This document shows positions 10,529-22,074 of a stretch of 64,000 bases of DNA, piece by piece. Each line of letters begins with the position of its first letter. Positions within the stretch are counted from its first letter, which is position 1. The position numbers and the translations under genes were made by a program. The stretch covers positions 868,001 to 932,000 of the forward strand of contig JAKZZE010000010.1 in NCBI GenBank assembly GCA_024220505.1. The letters run 5' to 3'. The stretch comes from Rhizopus arrhizus. Lineage: Eukaryota > Mucoromycota > Mucoromycetes > Mucorales > Rhizopodaceae. The notes under the pieces were generated by a model, which was given only the letters and a program-made list of their open reading frames with translations, did no database searches and was not told the DNA's origin.

Positions 10529-12847
10529 ATGGCACAGCTGGACGTCAGCAGCCAAAAAATTCTACTGAAAAGAGCTATTCTCGGCTTAATTGCTGTGGTT
10601 GCTTTTTCTTCACGTTTGTTCAGTATTGTCCGTTATGAATCTATTATTCACGAATTTGACCCATGGTGAGAAGGAAGAAAAAAAAAAAAAGAGAATTGAT
10701 TTCAATGCACATGTAACTCATCATCCTTTCTATCTAGGTTTAATTACCGTGCCACTCGTATGTTAGTCAAAGATGGTTTTTATGATTTTTGGAATTGGTT
10801 TGATGACCGTTCCTGGTATCCACTTGGACGCGTTGTTGGAGGAACAGTCTATCCAGGCTTGATGGTCACTGCTGCCATCATTCACAACATGCTTCACTTT
10901 CTCCATTTCCCTGTAGACATTCGAAATATTTGCGTTCTTTTAGCACCCATGTTTTCTGGATTAACATCGCTTGCAACTTATTTGTTGACGAGTGAGTTAA
11001 AGGATAGTGCTGCTGGTTTATTGGCAGCTGCCTTTATTGGTATCGCGCCTGGTTACATTTCACGTTCAGTCGCTGGTTCATATGATAATGAAGCTATCGC
11101 TATCTTTTTGCTGATGTTTACATTTTATTTATGGATAAAGGCGCTCAAGTTGGGATCTGCCCTTTGGGCCTCTGCCGCCGCCTTCTTTTACTTTTACATG
11201 GTGGCCGCTTGGGGTGGTTATGTGTTTATCATCAACCTTATCCCTCTCCATGCCTTTGTGTTGATGTTGATGGGACGTTTCTCTAACCGAGTTTATGTAT
11301 CTTATTCTACCTTTTACATCTTGGGTACTTTGATGTCAATGCAGATTCCTTTCGTAGGCTTTCAACCCACCCGTACCTCTGAACACATGGCTGCCCTTGG
11401 TGTCTTTGGTCTTTGCCAAATCTTGGGGTTTGTCAACTTACTTCGTAGTCACCTTCAAGCCAAACAGTTTCAAATTGTCCTCAAGGCCTTTGTTGCTATC
11501 ACCTTTGTCTTGGGCTTTTCTGCTCTTGTCGGCTTGACACTCACAGGCTATATTGCACCCTGGACAGGTCGATTCTATTCTCTTTGGGATACAGGGTATG
11601 CCAAGATTCACATTCCTATCATTGCCTCTGTATCCGAGCATCAACCTACTGCTTGGCCCATGTTTTTCTTTGACTTGCAGATGCTCATTTTTGTTTTCCC
11701 TGTGGGTATCTACCTCTGTTTCCAAAAGCTTCGTGATGAACATGTGTTTGTGATTGTTTACAGTATCTTTGCTTCCTACTTTGCAGGTGTCATGGTCCGT
11801 CTGATGCTCACACTGACCCCAGTTGTCTGTGTTTGTGGCGGTATTGCGATCTCGACCTTATTAGACACCTATCTTCGATTGGACACTTCATCTCAAATGA
11901 CTGAGAAGCGATCGGAAGAAAAGAGTTCAGGTAGCAGTAAGAAGAAAAGTCAAGCAAAGAAGGAGAGTAGTGAAGAAAAACACAGCATTCTTGGCGCTGG
12001 TCCTCGATTACTTGTCGTTGGTTGTTTTACCTTTTTCCTTACCATGTTTGTGTGGCATTGTACCTGGGTAACCTCCAATGCTTATTCATCTCCTTCAGTT
12101 GTCTTGGCCTCTCGTAACCCAGATGGTTCACAACGTATCATTGATGACTATCGCGAGGCCTATTATTGGTTACGCAAGAACACGGATGAGAATGCAAAGA
12201 TCATGTCCTGGTGGGATTATGGATACCAAATCGCCGGTTTCTCTAATCGAACCACTCTTGTAGACAACAACACGTGGAACAATACACATATCGCGACTGT
12301 TGGACGTGCGATGGCAACCAACGAGGCTGATGCGTATGAGATCATGAAGCGACACGATGTAGATTATGTGCTTGTGGTCTTTGGTGGTTTGCTCGGTTAT
12401 TCCGGTGATGACATCAACAAGTTTTTATGGATGATTCGTATCTCTCAAGGTATCTGGCCCGATAAGATCCAAGAAAGCAACTATTTTACGCCCACAGGAG
12501 AATATCGTGTGGATGATCATGCCTCCAAGGCCATGCGAGAGTCCCTCATGTACAAGATGAGTTATTATCGTTTCCATGAACTATTTGGAGGACGACAAGC
12601 TTTTGATCGTGTACGTAATCAACCTTTGCCTAGTCAAGGACCAGAATTGAATGTGCTTGAAGAAGCATTTACATCTGAAAATTGGATTGTAAGAATTTAT
12701 AAAGTAAAAGATTATGATATGCTTGGAAGAGATCATCATGATGCTATGCTGTTTCAATCAGGAAAGAAGAATGTGAAGGCAAAGAGAAGCAAAAAGAGTG
12801 AAAACCGCAGACGTCGAGCAGCAGCAGCTTATGACGATCTTGATTAA
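10529..12847 (+). CDS. STT3: Oligosaccharyltransferase catalytic subunit STT3
   Basis: Two exons, 10529-10665 and 10738-12847, joined inside the Trp codon of DPW, give 748 residues, close to the length of fungal STT3. The enzyme transfers the lipid-linked oligosaccharide to Asn in N-X-S/T sequons in the ER lumen and is the core of the OST complex. Visible hallmarks are a hydrophobic first segment (about residues 14-36), the first acidic motif in EFDPWFNYR with Asp44, many further membrane segments through about residue 475, the WWDYG signature at 537-541, [15 protein letters not shown] just after, and the DK-type motif [12 protein letters not shown] lysine/serine-rich loop lies near residues 435-460, and the C-terminus is basic ([12 protein letters not shown]). 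The model uses the upstream ATG because exon 1 supplies the essential acidic motif. I see no sign of decay. Confidence 0.97.
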
Positions 12848-13263
12848 AGACAACACCACAGTTCATTATTTTATTCTCCCCTTCCCCCTTTTTTTTTTTC
12901 CTTTTATATAATAAAAAAAAAAAAGAGGAGAGAAAATTGTGTTATATTCTGTATTTTATATGGTTTTTAAGAAAAAAGTGTTGTTTGAATGAAATCAATA
13001 AAGACAAGTTCTTTATGGTACGATCAATAAGGATTGAGAAAAAGGAAGATTTTAATAAAGAAGAGATGAATCTACACAGTTTAATTGTTGGCTTATTTTT
13101 TTTCAAAAGAGTATGCTTTATCTAATCTATCGTTCTGCTCTAATCGACAAAATAAAGTAAGGGAAAGAATTCGAAATTAGTATGTGTCAAGTGATATAAA
13201 TAATAGGCGTCTTATCAACAAACACTCTCCTTGATTTCCTTTTTGTACTTGGGTTTTATTTTA

Positions 13264-13294
<31 letters not shown>

Positions 13295-13392
13295 AAAAGG
13301 GGAGGGGAAAGTATATGTGTTTGTGATATTGCTCTTTGTGTATGTAAATATTTAAATAGTTTGCTATGTACATGATTGAGGGGAGGTGTTTG
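12848..13392. other. 3' flank of STT3
   Basis: AT-rich intergenic DNA containing AATAAA-like signals and a tetranucleotide repeat. The STT3 transcript and the minus-strand small gene at 13393-13692 converge here. Confidence 0.6.
13264..13296. repeat. (TAAA)n microsatellite
   Basis: About eight tandem TAAA units between two convergent genes. Confidence 0.9.
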
Positions 13393-13692
13393 TTATACAT
13401 TTGAAGTATAAACTAAAAATCCATTTTGTTGATTAAAGTTATAATAAGCATGTAAGTGAACATTCGTATGCTTTGTTTCTTCTTTTATTGGTACTTTGGA
13501 TGGTGGAAGATCGATTTCGTCTTCGTGATCAAGTTCACTCAGACAAGTGTCGAACCAGTGCTGTTCTAATAAATCACTTTTTGGACCACGCAAGAAATTA
13601 GCAATCAAAACATATTTACGAATAGGTAAATCAATCCTTGCTTTATCGTATTCTGCTAATTTCGCAAAAGATATTAATTCAATATTATTCAT
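13393..13692 (-). CDS. Small SERTA-like protein (hypothetical)
   Basis: A single open frame of 99 residues starting MNNIELISFAKLAEYDKARI. Residues about 6-55 contain a leucine-rich stretch ending LPIRKYVLIANFLRGP. This resembles the SERTA motif (a short helix, then P-x-L-R-x-x-V-L-I-x-N-x-L) of transcription/cell-cycle cofactors such as SERTAD proteins. The rest is acidic (LDHEDEIDLPP) and then low in features. No signal peptide or membrane segment. The SERTA link is by eye and unproven; the alternative is a lineage-specific protein of unknown role. Codon use and the absence of stops favour a real gene. Confidence 0.5.
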   Translation of the reverse strand: MNNIELISFAKLAEYDKARIDLPIRKYVLIANFLRGPKSDLLEQHWFDTCLSELDHEDEIDLPPSKVPIKEETKHTNVHLHAYYNFNQQNGFLVYTSNV

Positions 13693-13762
13693 TTAAAGAA
13701 GAAGAAGAAAAGAAGAAAATAAATTCAAATTTATATCTTTTTACTGCGAGTCGAATGACGTT

Positions 13763-13764
<2 letters not shown>

Positions 13765-13809
<45 letters not shown>
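13765..13809. repeat. Poly(A) tract of about 45 nt
   Basis: An uninterrupted A run about 70 nt upstream of the start of the small minus-strand gene. Confidence 0.95.
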
Positions 13810-13811
<2 letters not shown>

Positions 13812-14774
13812 AGAAAGAGGAAGAAGAGGTTATTTGTTCTAATAGCAAAGAATTGGTCAATCAATCACGACATATCCTTAAATGATGACTTTATTTTTTA
13901 TTCGGAATTGACTAATGCATCATTCAAGCTATTTTATGTGCAATAAATTCTATTTCTTTATCTTCTCCTTCTATGCTCTTCATACTTGTGCACATCGTTA
14001 AAGGCACCAATGACTTTATTCAAAAAGAGTTACACAATACTGCCTTTAAGCATAATAAATCTAGAATGAATATACGAAAATGAACGGGTTTCTCCTCGGT
14101 GAAATATTTTCACTGCAGAATTATAATCATTACCCAAATACATCCCCCCTCCTTCCTTTTTTTTTTGTTATTACTGCAATTATTATAATTATTTCTTAAT
14201 TGAAAGCATTCTTTGTGATAGTCAATTGAATCTAGAATTAAAAAAAAAAAAAAAAAAAAACTTTATAAAATATCATTTCATATTGCTGTCAATAAAGTCC
14301 GTTTTGAAGTTGTGAAATCTTTATTAAAAGAGAGAGAAAGAAAAAAAAAATTCATGTCAAGAACCCTTTTATTATTTCAGGTTAGGATATGATATGTCGG
14401 TACATGTAGGTTTCAGTCTCAATACTCTAACATTAGTCTCATAAACTCAAGTTGCTTTACATAACCAAAAATAAGCAAATCATTGCTCGCGTCAATCCGA
14501 ATACTATCAGAAAAAAAAAAGGGGGGAAGATGAAAGACATGATGAATTGTGATATTTAATAGAATATAAACTGAACTGTCTGCATCATGTTGGAAATAAA
14601 TACAAGTTAAATTAGATACACTGCAATTCATACGCGATGAATTACTTTATATGGAAACATCCTTTTATTCGAATCAAAAGAAGAGGTTATAAATTAATTT
14701 CCTTTTTACTAAATACGTTCCTTGATATTTATTAACGCGATCAGATCAGTCAAGAGCATAATTATTTCGCGATT

Positions 14775-14775
<1 letters not shown>

Positions 14776-14835
<60 letters not shown>
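14776..14835. repeat. Poly(A) tract of about 60 nt
   Basis: The longest homopolymer in the window. No adjacent retroelement was recognised. Confidence 0.95.
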
Positions 14836-14840
<5 letters not shown>

Positions 14841-15589
14841 TTCTTGGTAATCAGATGAAAAGATAACCATTACCATAGCTGGTATCTACACCCCCCCCCT
14901 TCCCCTTAATTATCGTAGCTATGACTGATAATAAGTTCACTGGTATTTTATCTTTCTCTAAACTACAAAGTATTTGTGATTCAATAGAGTGACGTAATCA
15001 TACACTATGTTTCAATATAATCTTTATTATCTTTTGAACTATTCAACAATGTAAAGTCTATTGATTTCCTTGCTTTCTTTTAATAAAATAGAGGTCATTC
15101 CTCAATTACATTTTAGGGGAATTGGTATTGGTTGAAAGAGGAATTTACTTTTAAAAGTTTATTTCATTCAAATGATTACAAAACTAGTTTGTCATTATTT
15201 CATGCTTTATTCCATCTTCTTCAAACACAGCTCGTTCTACAAATGACGAATGGCCTTCCCCACATCCCATTCGGCTGTGCTGTTCAGGTACAACAAAATT
15301 CTTCTTCCGAACTAACCTTGTCTCACCCACTTTTGAACACAGACAGGCGATCTTTATGACAGACAGGCGAGTATCGGCTGTTGTGAAGATGAAAAGTGAG
15401 ATGATGGTGAGATGACATCATTTGGTGATGGTTGGCAAGTAACACAGAAAGACACAAAAGCATGAAAGGGTGAAAGACACCAATCAAATATTATTTTTTT
15501 AATTTATACATCATCAGTAAAAATATAATTACCCCTCCCCCTCTTTTCTTTCATTTCCCCTTTCTTTCTTTCTTTCTCTTTTTATAAAA

Positions 15590-16708
15590 ATGCAAAATAA
15601 GAAACGGGTGACAATAAACAAGAGGACATCTTCTTTATCATTAGGTTATCAATCCATGACAGAATCAACAAATGATTATACACGTCAATTAGTAACAAGT
15701 GCACTTAATTTACCACTCACTACACATTTAAATATCAAACCATCAAATACCTTGAGTCATACACAAGATGAAAAGGTGATTGAGTTGTTACATCCACGTC
15801 TATTGAAATCTTCTATTCGTAAACCGAAATCAGCTCCTTGTAGCCCAACAAAATCAGTTCAATTCGATAAAGAAAATTTAGAAGATATTTGCTATTTTAA
15901 AAAGGCACAGACACCACTCACTATAAGTTATCGGAAAAATATCTTTTGGGCTACTTTTGATGATGAGAGTGAACAAGAAGAACAAGTGGATTTAATATTT
16001 TCAAATTGGCCAAGTAGTGGATTAAATGATGTGATTGATAAAAGAAACAAAGTGATTCGTATTGAGAAATCATCTTTTGAAGTTCAAGATGATGTATTAA
16101 TTGGTAAACTGTTGGTACGTAATTTGGATTATCAAAAGACAGTGAACATTCGTTATACATTTGACTATTGGGAAACAGTTCAAAATGTACAAGCAATCTA
16201 TCAATTCAACTATCCATCAAATACTATTTATGATGTATTCACATTCAACATTGATATCACCTCTGATTCACTTTATTTTGCTATTCAATATCAAGTTGGT
16301 TCTCAAGAGTTTTGGGATAATAATGATTCCAAGAATTACGAAATACAATTTATACACAACAAGAAGGAAGAAAAGAAAAAGGAAGAATTATTAAAGAAAC
16401 GTTACGATTTTTCACAGTCAATTCATCAAGCAAAACAATCTTTATTATCTTCTATCACTACTTCTACTATGGTTACAACGAGTACAAATACTACTGTTCC
16501 TATTGATATATCATCAAGGCGTCATCATCATCATCATCATCATCATCAAAGCAAAAGTGCCAACTCTTCTCCTACTAGTTCATATTGTCATTCACCACTT
16601 GCTTCATCTCCTTCCATGGAATTAAATTCTCCGTCTTACATGGACCTCGTTAGTAAATATTGCTTTTATGGTTCAAGTCCAACTCGTTCTCCCATGTCAA
16701 CTTATTAA
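15590..16708 (+). CDS. CBM21 glycogen-targeting PP1 regulatory subunit (PPP1R3/Gac1-like)
   Basis: An intronless 372-residue protein. Residues about 88-92 read KSVQF, an RVxF-class docking motif for protein phosphatase 1. Residues about 155-255 form a CBM21 carbohydrate-binding module: LIGKLLVRNLDYQKTVNIRY, then FDYWETVQNV and the characteristic FWDNNDSKNYEI segment. Proteins with this order recruit PP1 to glycogen and thereby control glycogen synthase, as Gac1/Pig proteins do in yeast and PPP1R3 in animals. The N-terminus is Ser/Thr-rich, and the C-terminus is low-complexity with a run of nine His (about 16521-16547) followed by a serine/proline-rich tail that looks phosphorylatable. The start follows a pyrimidine-rich tract at 15540-15585. 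The family call is firm; the choice of ATG is the first in frame. Confidence 0.9.
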   Translation: MQNKKRVTINKRTSSLSLGYQSMTESTNDYTRQLVTSALNLPLTTHLNIKPSNTLSHTQDEKVIELLHPRLLKSSIRKPKSAPCSPTKSVQFDKENLEDICYFKKAQTPLTISYRKNIFWATFDDESEQEEQVDLIFSNWPSSGLNDVIDKRNKVIRIEKSSFEVQDDVLIGKLLVRNLDYQKTVNIRYTFDYWETVQNVQAIYQFNYPSNTIYDVFTFNIDITSDSLYFAIQYQVGSQEFWDNNDSKNYEIQFIHNKKEEKKKEELLKKRYDFSQSIHQAKQSLLSSITTSTMVTTSTNTTVPIDISSRRHHHHHHHHQSKSANSSPTSSYCHSPLASSPSMELNSPSYMDLVSKYCFYGSSPTRSPMSTY

Positions 16709-17574
16709 TATTGTAACAACTCCTCTTTGATATTCAGAACAGCAAAAAAAAAAAAACATGAAATAAAAAATAAAAGAGAGAAAGCTGGTAGAACTTTAAG
16801 TTTTCAACCTGTTGCACAAAGCTCCCTATGTACGGTGATATGCCTTATATGTAATGTGCCTAATGCATACTTGGATTATTTAAAATAAGCATGCCTCAGA
16901 TGCTTAACTTGCTTAGATTTAGTATGTCTAACGTGCTTAATGTGATAACTGAAACATTTTAACCTTCTTCTATTCCCCCCTTCTCCCCCCCCCCTTTTTT
17001 TTTCTCTCTCTCTCTCTCTCTCTCTCTTTTCATTATATCCATTTCATGTAAAGTAAGTCTTTTTTTCTATAATGTCTACCAAAATGATCTTTAGCTATTC
17101 TCACTATACTGGCTTAATTTTAATTCTTTTGTTTAATGAATACAAAGACCTTCTTTGCTGCAATTTAACTAAAATGACTTACTAAGCCAGTGAATACCTT
17201 TGTGTGAAAAAATTCTTGAAAATCTAAATTTACTCACGTACTTAAGCTGTAATGACTTCCATCTCGTTTGCTTTCATGCTTATGTCCTTTATTCTCTAAA
17301 TACTCTATTCATGCCATTTCGCCCTTGCCTAAACTCAACAGAAAATAACCTTAGGTCACTCATTCAACAGTTTTGAAATCTTCTTATTAATGACATCAGA
17401 TATCTTCACGTTGTTATGCTTTGCGTATTTTGCTTTTATAGTCAATCACAAACTTTGAAGTCTCAACTGTATCTGCATGATTGTCAGTAGTGAGCTACAA
17501 GAATAAATCATAAACAAAGATAGCTTTTGAAGCATTCTTTTTATTTGGCAAATAAAAGATATTTATACGATTCA
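16709..17574. other. Intergenic DNA with C-, T- and CT-rich tracts
   Basis: Contains short C runs, a T run and a (TC)n microsatellite at 17003-17027, plus an irregular patch at about 16845-16945 with loose TGCTTAA-like repetitions. No gene seen. Confidence 0.5.
17003..17027. repeat. (TC)n microsatellite
   Basis: About twelve TC dinucleotides following C and T homopolymers. Confidence 0.9.
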
Positions 17575-18021
17575 TTAACAACCGCATGCATTAACATCAA
17601 CCCAAATCTTGAAGGGTCCTTGGATAGACCAACCACCTTGAGTATCTCTGTTATTACCAGCACAGTATTGAGTGACTTCATTACAGGCAAACGTAATATC
17701 ATCTGCATGAACTCTTTCGTATTGTTCCCCATAGCTATTCTCTACTCGAATATCCACCATGGATCTTCTTCCGCTTCCGGTATTGTAAGGACCATAGGTT
17801 CTTGGGGAAGCGTGGTTTTTACTGATATACTCGTTGTCAAAGTCGTGTTTGGCCCTGTTGCAAGCATTCAATACGTCTACAATATAACCCCACTGACCAC
17901 TTCCATAGCAACCATGAGGAGATCGTTTGGCTAAAGGTGCGCTGCTCGTAGGGGTTGGTTTGGCTTGAACCAAAAGAGGAGCCAAAGCTAAGAGACCAAA
18001 GATGTAATTTGTAGAGACCAT
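17575..18021 (-). CDS. Small secreted cysteine-rich protein, family unknown
   Basis: A single exon of 148 residues. The start MVSTNYIFGLLALAPLLVQA is a clear signal peptide (cleavage expected near residue 20). It is followed by a short proline/serine-rich propeptide ending in Lys-Arg at 32-33, a Kex2-type processing site. The mature part has six cysteines (38, 54, 113, 120, 146 and 148) ending in CGC, so up to three disulfides. It is rich in Gly, Asn, Asp and aromatic residues (for example YGPYNTGSGRRSMVDIRVEN). I do not recognise a family, so enzyme, inhibitor or effector-like roles cannot be told apart. It is isolated between gene-poor regions. Confidence 0.75.
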   Translation of the reverse strand: MVSTNYIFGLLALAPLLVQAKPTPTSSAPLAKRSPHGCYGSGQWGYIVDVLNACNRAKHDFDNEYISKNHASPRTYGPYNTGSGRRSMVDIRVENSYGEQYERVHADDITFACNEVTQYCAGNNRDTQGGWSIQGPFKIWVDVNACGC

Positions 18022-20440
18022 GATATGATTTGAAGATATTTTTATTTTTCAACAAAGCAATCCATGCTTATTTATATACTTTTTTTTGTAAATCCATAGA
18101 GACCTGGATTTCCACATAAATGACTGCAACATTCTGCGCATTGTAACAAAGGACAGCTTGTACGTGGCTACAAAAATCTTCATTAATGTGTACCACGTTA
18201 ACAGGCAATCATGCTTTATTAAAGAGCGCAGGAAATATAACTGCGCAATAGACTTTCTCCGCTGTAATGCATCGATTTATTATTCACGAACACAATATTC
18301 CTTTTTTGGGCCTGATTCAAAAGAAAATCTGCTCTTTCTTATCATATTCGCAGTGTGGCTCCAATTGCTCTATGCTTTCTGATCTGATCTAGACTTTCTC
18401 TTCACGCGCTTTTTTGTTTCCTTAAAGCCATCTCTGAATTTGAAAAAAAAAAGTGAAACAATAAGGAACCAATTGGATGAATATCGAGTTTATAGCAAGT
18501 TTCAAACTAGTTTAATGTAAATTGAACCACTATCTAATTTGAGAAACATAGATCTCATCTTGCAAGAAAGAGGCATGAACCAATACTTTTTATTGCGGAT
18601 GCTATAGATAGCAGACATTAAAGCATGAAGCTATCAGAAGTTTTTACTAGACAGTCCTTAATAATCATTATATCTGTCCTCTACTGATTCATAGAATCAA
18701 ATCTATTCGTTTTTTTATGCATCATTTGAAAGTATATCCACACAATCTAAACATCCTTCAGTGCTTGTACTAATCTCTTGTTTCTCTTTCGAAGCGCACA
18801 CTATTCAGTTTCCAATATATGCTTTATCACTTAAAAAAAGGAGTCTGTTCGCAGAATTAGTATACTCTCAGTATCGTAAATACATACTCAAAGGGCGTAA
18901 CCATGCATTTATATTCTTCTTCTCGTTCAAGTCTGAGAGAGTGCATGTATAACATATTTGCAAATTATGTGCTTTATTTCCAGAAATAATCTAAGAGTCC
19001 TCATCATCCAGGCACGTTCATAATAAAAGCAATATTAGAGGATCTCAGCAGTGCCCGTTTATCAACTAATTTTTGGACTTTGAAAAATAAAAATGATTAC
19101 GTTAAATTTATTATTAAAAATAAGAGTGAATAATCATCAAAAGAGACGATGATTTGATTAGCTTGATGTCAAACTTAGAAAACTAACCCTCAAAGTCACT
19201 AACATTTTCTGTTCTTTACTGAACAATCAAATCTTCAAAGACATCACCTTCAAGTAACAATTGAAAATCAAAATTTGAGCCAACGGTTGTCATTTATCAA
19301 AAGGGGCTAGAAGATACAGAATTGACTGAAGATAAATATAATAGCAACTGCCAAATCATGCACGACAGTCATCCTGTATTACATTGATCAAGTAACATGG
19401 AATTCAAAAGCCTCTTTCTTGGAAAAGAAGCCCCAATGATTGACTGAGCTTTTGCACAGTTAAATCATTGATGTCTGACAAACATTTCGAGAAAAAAAAA
19501 AAAAAGCAACTGAACTTAAAAGGGGCAAAGTTGGCTCTCATCGAACAACAAGGATGATCTGAGTCTATAGTCAAAATGGTTCAGCCTCTTGCAAAAGAAA
19601 TAATAATAATAATAAATGCATTTAGGCTACTATACTTGAGACTTGTGATTGAGATGCTTTTTGTGATAGTAGCAGAGGCTTGTTGACTGAAATGTTGGTT
19701 CTAATCGTTCGATGGACATGCATTACTTTTTAGGTAAGAGCTTAATGTAACACAGTGAAGAAAAGAAGGTAATCAAAGGACACATGAAACCCACTGTATC
19801 CCAGTGTGACATCAACCAAACACTTACACTATGGTTACTAAAGTGATGTATTGAAATTAAGAAAGGTATAATTGCTAGAGGATTTAAAGTATCAAAAAAA
19901 GCTTCCATGTGATAAGTGCATGGAATTTGCCTCGGTACTTGCAAACTCTGATAATCGTAGATCTCACGCGTTATTTAGGAACAACTCCTTTTATTTTGAT
20001 CTTACGCAAGTTTAAGTATATGATATTATGTATTTTCTGAAAAGGAAAGGAGAGTTTATCAATTTACTGTTATTATTATTACAGGAAAAAACAAAGTTGG
20101 TGAGAATATAGCTATTAGTGAATTTATTTATTACTATATACTTATTCAGAGCTAACTTATACAATGCTCTGTCTTGGAGAATTTTATTCATGCTTCACTT
20201 GGCTGGAAATGTTCACCAGCAATAAAGCATATTAAATACCAACGGATTCATGTAGCGCAGATTTTCTATTTGATATATCAAATTCTTTGAATTGGGAAAG
20301 GACTTGTGCCACGTTACGAATGTCTACATGGCAAGTGCCTGGCTTTAAGTCAGGGATGTATTCTAAAGTATCAAATTACACAAATCAAGATTTTTTTTTT
20401 TACATACAAGATCAATATCCTGATCTGGAAGGTTTGCCAT

Positions 20441-20481
<41 letters not shown>

Positions 20482-22074
20482 AGCAGCAGCAGCAGCAGCA
20501 GCAAAAATACAAGGGATTGTTCCATAATGCTTTTTTTTGTGAAAATTATTCATAAAGGAGCATAATCGATATATTCAAAAAGGTAAAGTAACTGACTGTA
20601 ATTTAGTTCTATGCATAGTTTCGTTATTATCGGTAGCTTAACAACTGAAAAAATCTAGAAAATAATACAGAAAGTTGGCCATCAATTTCATTTGAAAGGC
20701 AATAAGGGTATAAATTTGTTTTGCTAAAATGAGTTTCAATTAAACACAAATAATAAAAGAAAGTTGGAGTATAGAGCTGGATATCTCTCTCCAAAACAAC
20801 CTGCAACCGGACGTATAATTCTAGGTTTAGCACCAAAGTTATTTTTCAATAAAGTCTTTAAACTATAGCTAGAATCTATAGCTTGATAGATGAATTTAAT
20901 CTCGAGCTCTTTTGATATATGTTATAAATCCTAATAGAATACGAGGTAAATAAATTAAGAAAAAAAAGAACAGAAAAGTAAAATGTTAATGGTTGAGCAA
21001 GTCTTAATTTTGCTAAAGACAACATATGAAAAAATCTATGATATTATTAATGCCAGTTGGTATCATTGCTCATGCTGTATTCAAGAGAACAAACATCAAA
21101 ACTAAATACAATAACTACTGAGAATTTCTACTGCCTGGCGGAGAAAGGAAAACCAAAGGAGAAACGGCATTGAATTTCAATCAAGACTTGATGGTCCTGG
21201 TGTGGTTGAAGCAAATATACCGGACAACACAGGGGACTACACAGAGAGAACTGGAAAGGGCAGAGGGGAAAAAGTTGACCATTTGAATCAGCTTTATAAG
21301 GATAGCTATCATACAGCCTTTCATTGAATCCTTATATGCAAATATGAATGTTTATTCTGTTGTTCATAACATCACGCCTTAATGTAATCGAGATATAAAA
21401 TAAAATCAAAAGAGACGAGGCTGATTTGTTATTGTAAGAGCACATTCATGTAAACTTCAATAAAACGTACTTTTTTAAAAAAAAAATTTCAAAACTTCTT
21501 TTATGCTTTCGAAAGGACGATTATAGCAAACTCAGTAATAAAGAATTTAGTAGGTTGTTGTCTAAAAAATTAATTCAATCATCGCTAGCTGCTACTCGTA
21601 TCTGATTGCAAGTAAAAATAATAAGATGCATATCAAAAGCACTTGATACAACTTGACATGATAATATACAGACAACAAAAAGTACTTGTATTTCAATATA
21701 AAATCAAATTATATTAAAATTACTGGAAAAACTTCATCCTGTAATTCTTTCAATCACTACTACTCATTATATTAAAGTAAAAATGCAAACACAACTATTC
21801 TATTCAAGTCAGAAGCTTCTCAACGCCAATTTGTGAGTCAAATGATTTAATCAACTACAATACGTCTACAGTAGAAAAATCTTTATGCGTATTCAATCTG
21901 AACACTTATAAAACTAATCAATAGTCTGCATTTTCGTACTTAATAAATAAATGTTAGCAACACGACTTGGCTATTATTAGTTTATTTATGAAAATATCAA
22001 TTCCGCAAAAAAATCAACAAGTATTTTGGGCCGAAAAGGACTCCATGGTTTTAAAGACTAACTCGTAAACCCCA
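18022..22074. other. Gene-poor AT-rich DNA, about 4 kb
   Basis: No coding exon, tRNA or recognisable transposase was found. Contains a poly(T)-(GCA)n composite repeat (listed separately) and several A runs. Confidence 0.45.
20442..20503. repeat. Poly(T) run followed by (GCA)8
   Basis: About 38 T residues (20442-20479) directly followed by eight GCA units (20480-20503). Frames through it give only Phe or Ala/Ser runs, so it is not evidence of coding. Confidence 0.95.

Larger units (their letters stand above)
13693..15589. other. Gene-poor intergenic DNA with long poly(A) tracts
   Basis: No coding exon recognised. Contains two very long A runs (listed separately), a shorter one near 14241-14260, and a direct repeat of CAGACAGGCGA near 15340-15371. 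A strongly pyrimidine-rich tract (15540-15585) abuts the CBM21 gene start and probably belongs to its promoter or 5' UTR. Confidence 0.5.

Noticed and set aside
16845..16945. Patch with recurring TGCTTAA-like words
   Set aside because: Spacing and sequence are too irregular to call a tandem repeat or a binding-site array.
20287..20565. Open frames with poly-Phe followed by Ala or Ser runs
   Set aside because: They are translations of the poly(T)-(GCA)8 repeat in different frames, not coding sequence.
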